Shown here: piece by piece, positions 62,252-64,000 of the stretch | Layout: every line of letters begins with the position of its first letter | How positions within the stretch are numbered: the first letter of the stretch is position 1 | From: Pseudomonadota bacterium | GTDB lineage: Bacteria > Pseudomonadota > Alphaproteobacteria > Rhizobiales > Xanthobacteraceae | NCBI GenBank assembly: GCA_023422775.1 | Contig: JAFAGM010000059.1 | Location: 62,001 to 126,000 of the forward strand | DNA: 64,000 nt | Direction: 5' to 3' | Program-made: the position numbers and the translations under genes | The notes under the pieces: model-generated | What the model was told of the DNA's origin: nothing | The model's database searches: none | What the model saw: the letters and a program-made list of their open reading frames with translations, nothing else

Positions 62252-63862
62252 ATGCTGACCGAAGCCGCAACCTACGACGAACTCTATCGCAACTTTCGCT
62301 GGGATATTCCCGCCCGCTTCAACATGGCGATCGCTTGCTGCGATCGTCATGCCGACGGAACGGGCCGGCTGGCGCTGACCTATGTCGATGAGGACGGCGC
62401 GACCTCGCGCACCTCGTTCGACGAGGTCGCGGAGATGTCGCGTCGGTTTGCCAATGTGCTCAAGGCCGATGGCCTCGTCCCCGGCGACCGCGTCGCGGTG
62501 TTCCTTTCGCAGTCGCTGGAATTGCCGATCGCGCATTTCGCGGCGTTCCGTTCCGGGATGATCTCGATTCCGCTGTTCGCGCTGTTCGGCGAGGATGCGC
62601 TGGAATTCCGTCTGTCGAATTCGGAAGCGAAGGCCATCGTCACCGACGAGAGCGGCTGGGAAAAGCTCGCGAAGATCCGCGACCGCCTTCCGGCGCTGGA
62701 GCATGTCTATGTCATCGGGGACAAGGCGCCCGAAGGCACCAGGCCGTTCTGGCCGACGCTGAAAGCCGCGTCGCCGGACTTTGTTACCGTCGATACTTCG
62801 TGCGACGATCCCGCCTTGATCATCTACACCTCAGGCACGACCGGAAATCCAAAAGGCGCGCTGCACGCCCATCGCGTCGTGCTCGGCCATCTGCCCAATG
62901 TCGAGATGTGCCACAACTTTCTGCCGCGCCCTGGCGACCTGATGTGGACTCCGGCGGACTGGGCCTGGATCGGCGGGCTCATCAACGGCCTGTTCGCGTT
63001 CTGGTATCACGGCATCCCCATGGTCGGGCATCGTGCGCGAAAATTCGAACCGCAGGCGGCGATGACGATGATGGCCGACCTCGGCATACGCAACGTGTTC
63101 CTGCCGCCGACCGCGCTGAAGCTGATGCGGCAGGCGGGCGTGAAGAATCCCGGCTTGAAGCTGCGCAGCATCTTCACCGGCGGTGAATCGCTCGGCGGCG
63201 AATTGCACGGCTGGGTGCGTGAAACCTTCGGTATCGACGCGCACGAGGTATTCGGCCAGACCGAGTGCAACCTCGTGATCGGCAGCAACTCCAATCTGTT
63301 TCCGATCCGCGCCGGTTCGATGGGCAAGGCGACGCCTGGTTTCGACGTCCGCGTCGTCAACGACAAGGGCGAGGAACTGCCGCGCGGACAGCGCGGCATC
63401 ATCGGCGTGCGCCAGCCGTGCCCCTGTACCATGATCGAGTACTGGAAGAATCCGGAAGCGACCGCGAAGAAATACGCCGGCGAGTTTCTCCTGACGGGCG
63501 ACCTCGGCTTCCAGGATGAGGACGGCTATTTCTGGTACGTCAGCCGCGAGGACGACGTCATCACCACGGCCGGCTATCGTGTCGGCCCGGCGGAGATCGA
63601 ACACACGTTGATGAAGCATCCGGCGGTGGCGATGTCGGCCGTGGTCGGCATCCCCGATCCGATCCGCACCGAATCCATCAAGGCCTGGATCGTGCTGCGC
63701 CCGGGCTTTGCGGCGAGCGATGCGCTGGCGCGCGAGATCCAGGAATTCGTCAAGGTGCAACTCGCCGCCCACGAATACCCTCGCTTCGTCCAGTTCGCCG
63801 AGACGCTGCCGATGACCGCAACCGGCAAGGTGCTGCGACGGGAGTTGCGGGCGCTGGGGTAG
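62252..63862 (+). CDS. Acyl-CoA synthetase, AMP-binding (acetyl-CoA synthetase/ACSM-like)
   Basis: A 536-residue ligase converting a short or medium carboxylic acid to its CoA ester. The P-loop is IIYTSGTTGNPKGALHAHRV, A5 is VFGQTECNLVIGSNS, the ATP-binding Asp is in GEFLLTGDLGFQDEDGYFWY, and the catalytic Lys motif is PMTATGKVLRREL. WTPADWAWIGGLINGLFAFW is typical of the acyl-CoA synthetase group that includes medium-chain enzymes. I use the ATG at 62252 because the one at 62225 lies inside the repeat element. Confidence 0.92.
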   Translation: MLTEAATYDELYRNFRWDIPARFNMAIACCDRHADGTGRLALTYVDEDGATSRTSFDEVAEMSRRFANVLKADGLVPGDRVAVFLSQSLELPIAHFAAFRSGMISIPLFALFGEDALEFRLSNSEAKAIVTDESGWEKLAKIRDRLPALEHVYVIGDKAPEGTRPFWPTLKAASPDFVTVDTSCDDPALIIYTSGTTGNPKGALHAHRVVLGHLPNVEMCHNFLPRPGDLMWTPADWAWIGGLINGLFAFWYHGIPMVGHRARKFEPQAAMTMMADLGIRNVFLPPTALKLMRQAGVKNPGLKLRSIFTGGESLGGELHGWVRETFGIDAHEVFGQTECNLVIGSNSNLFPIRAGSMGKATPGFDVRVVNDKGEELPRGQRGIIGVRQPCPCTMIEYWKNPEATAKKYAGEFLLTGDLGFQDEDGYFWYVSREDDVITTAGYRVGPAEIEHTLMKHPAVAMSAVVGIPDPIRTESIKAWIVLRPGFAASDALAREIQEFVKVQLAAHEYPRFVQFAETLPMTATGKVLRRELRALG

Positions 63863-63875
63863 GGGCGTCCATCGC

Positions 63876-63960
63876 CGTCATTCCTAGGAGCGTCAGCGAC
63901 GAAGCAATCCACCTCTCCGCAAGCGGTGGAATGGATTGCTTCGCTGCGCTCGCAATGACG
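63876..63960. repeat. Inverted-repeat element, CGTCATTGCGAG family, copy 3
   Basis: Begins CGTCATTCCTAGGAGCGTCA, contains GAAGCAATCCA and the arm TGGATTGCTTCGCTGCG ending CTCGCAATGACG. The left arm is diverged relative to copies 1 and 2. Internal CCGCAAGCGG is shared with copy 2. The rest of the window to 64000 holds no gene. Confidence 0.75.
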
Positions 63961-64000
63961 ACATCCGTTGGATGGATTCGCTACACTTCCGCTCGAAAAT

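Overview
The window looks like chromosomal DNA of a Bradyrhizobium-type alphaproteobacterium (Nitrobacteraceae). The grounds are the high GC content, phasin pairs, a PdhS-type histidine kinase, a GcrA-like protein, a tRNA-His with the alphaproteobacterial G1:U72/A73 end, an EcfG-type stress promoter, an Irr-like iron box, and several interspersed palindromic repeat families of the kind common in this group. I see no insertion sequence, prophage, CRISPR array or rRNA. The identification rests on reading family signatures only; no database was searched.

Layout. 0-5 kb: the end of a probable type I secretion substrate, its ABC exporter and HlyD adaptor, then a LuxR-type regulator with a degenerate receiver and a lipoprotein. 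5-13 kb: an orphan amide/branched-chain-type binding protein, a membrane-bound class III nucleotide cyclase, a TPR protein, small secreted and cytosolic proteins, a Gfo/Idh/MocA oxidoreductase and a GcrA-like protein. 13-20.5 kb: a six-gene minus-strand operon (acyl-CoA ligase, livG, livH, livM, binding protein, livF) that probably imports and CoA-activates an organic acid. 21-27.5 kb: a two-gene unit of unknown function, a Baeyer-Villiger monooxygenase fused to an HSL-type esterase, and an AsmA protein.

27.7-36.7 kb: a two-subunit 3-oxoacid CoA-transferase; an iron(III) binding protein and permease behind an Irr-like box; a complete tripartite tricarboxylate transporter (tctC-tctB-tctA); a PLP-dependent dehydratase divergent from an ArsR regulator. 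36.7-45.3 kb: a PdhS-family kinase, two phasins, tRNA-His, small secreted/membrane proteins, an orphan ParA, a divergent pair of related tiny membrane proteins, a DapA-family aldolase and a candidate 6S RNA. 45.3-54 kb: LysR, trxB, Lrp, DoxX, greA, carB, a tRNA-Cys-like gene with a non-canonical anticodon arm, and a methyltransferase. 54-64 kb: Dps with an EcfG promoter, small proteins, a cupin, a PaaI thioesterase, carA, a YqeY protein, an exported PCMT, folE, a Rieske-FAD reductase and a second acyl-CoA ligase.

Working together: the CoA ligases, CoA-transferase, thioesterase, BVMO-esterase and carboxylate transporters point to broad organic-acid and ketone catabolism, with phasins as part of polyhydroxyalkanoate storage. 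carA and carB are split but on the same strand within about 4 kb. The most unusual items are the BVMO-esterase fusion with a changed BVMO fingerprint, the odd tRNA-Cys, the PdhS-type kinase with an altered ATP lid, an overlapping pair of tiny genes at 12.4-12.7 kb, and the dense non-coding region around 44.9-45.3 kb.
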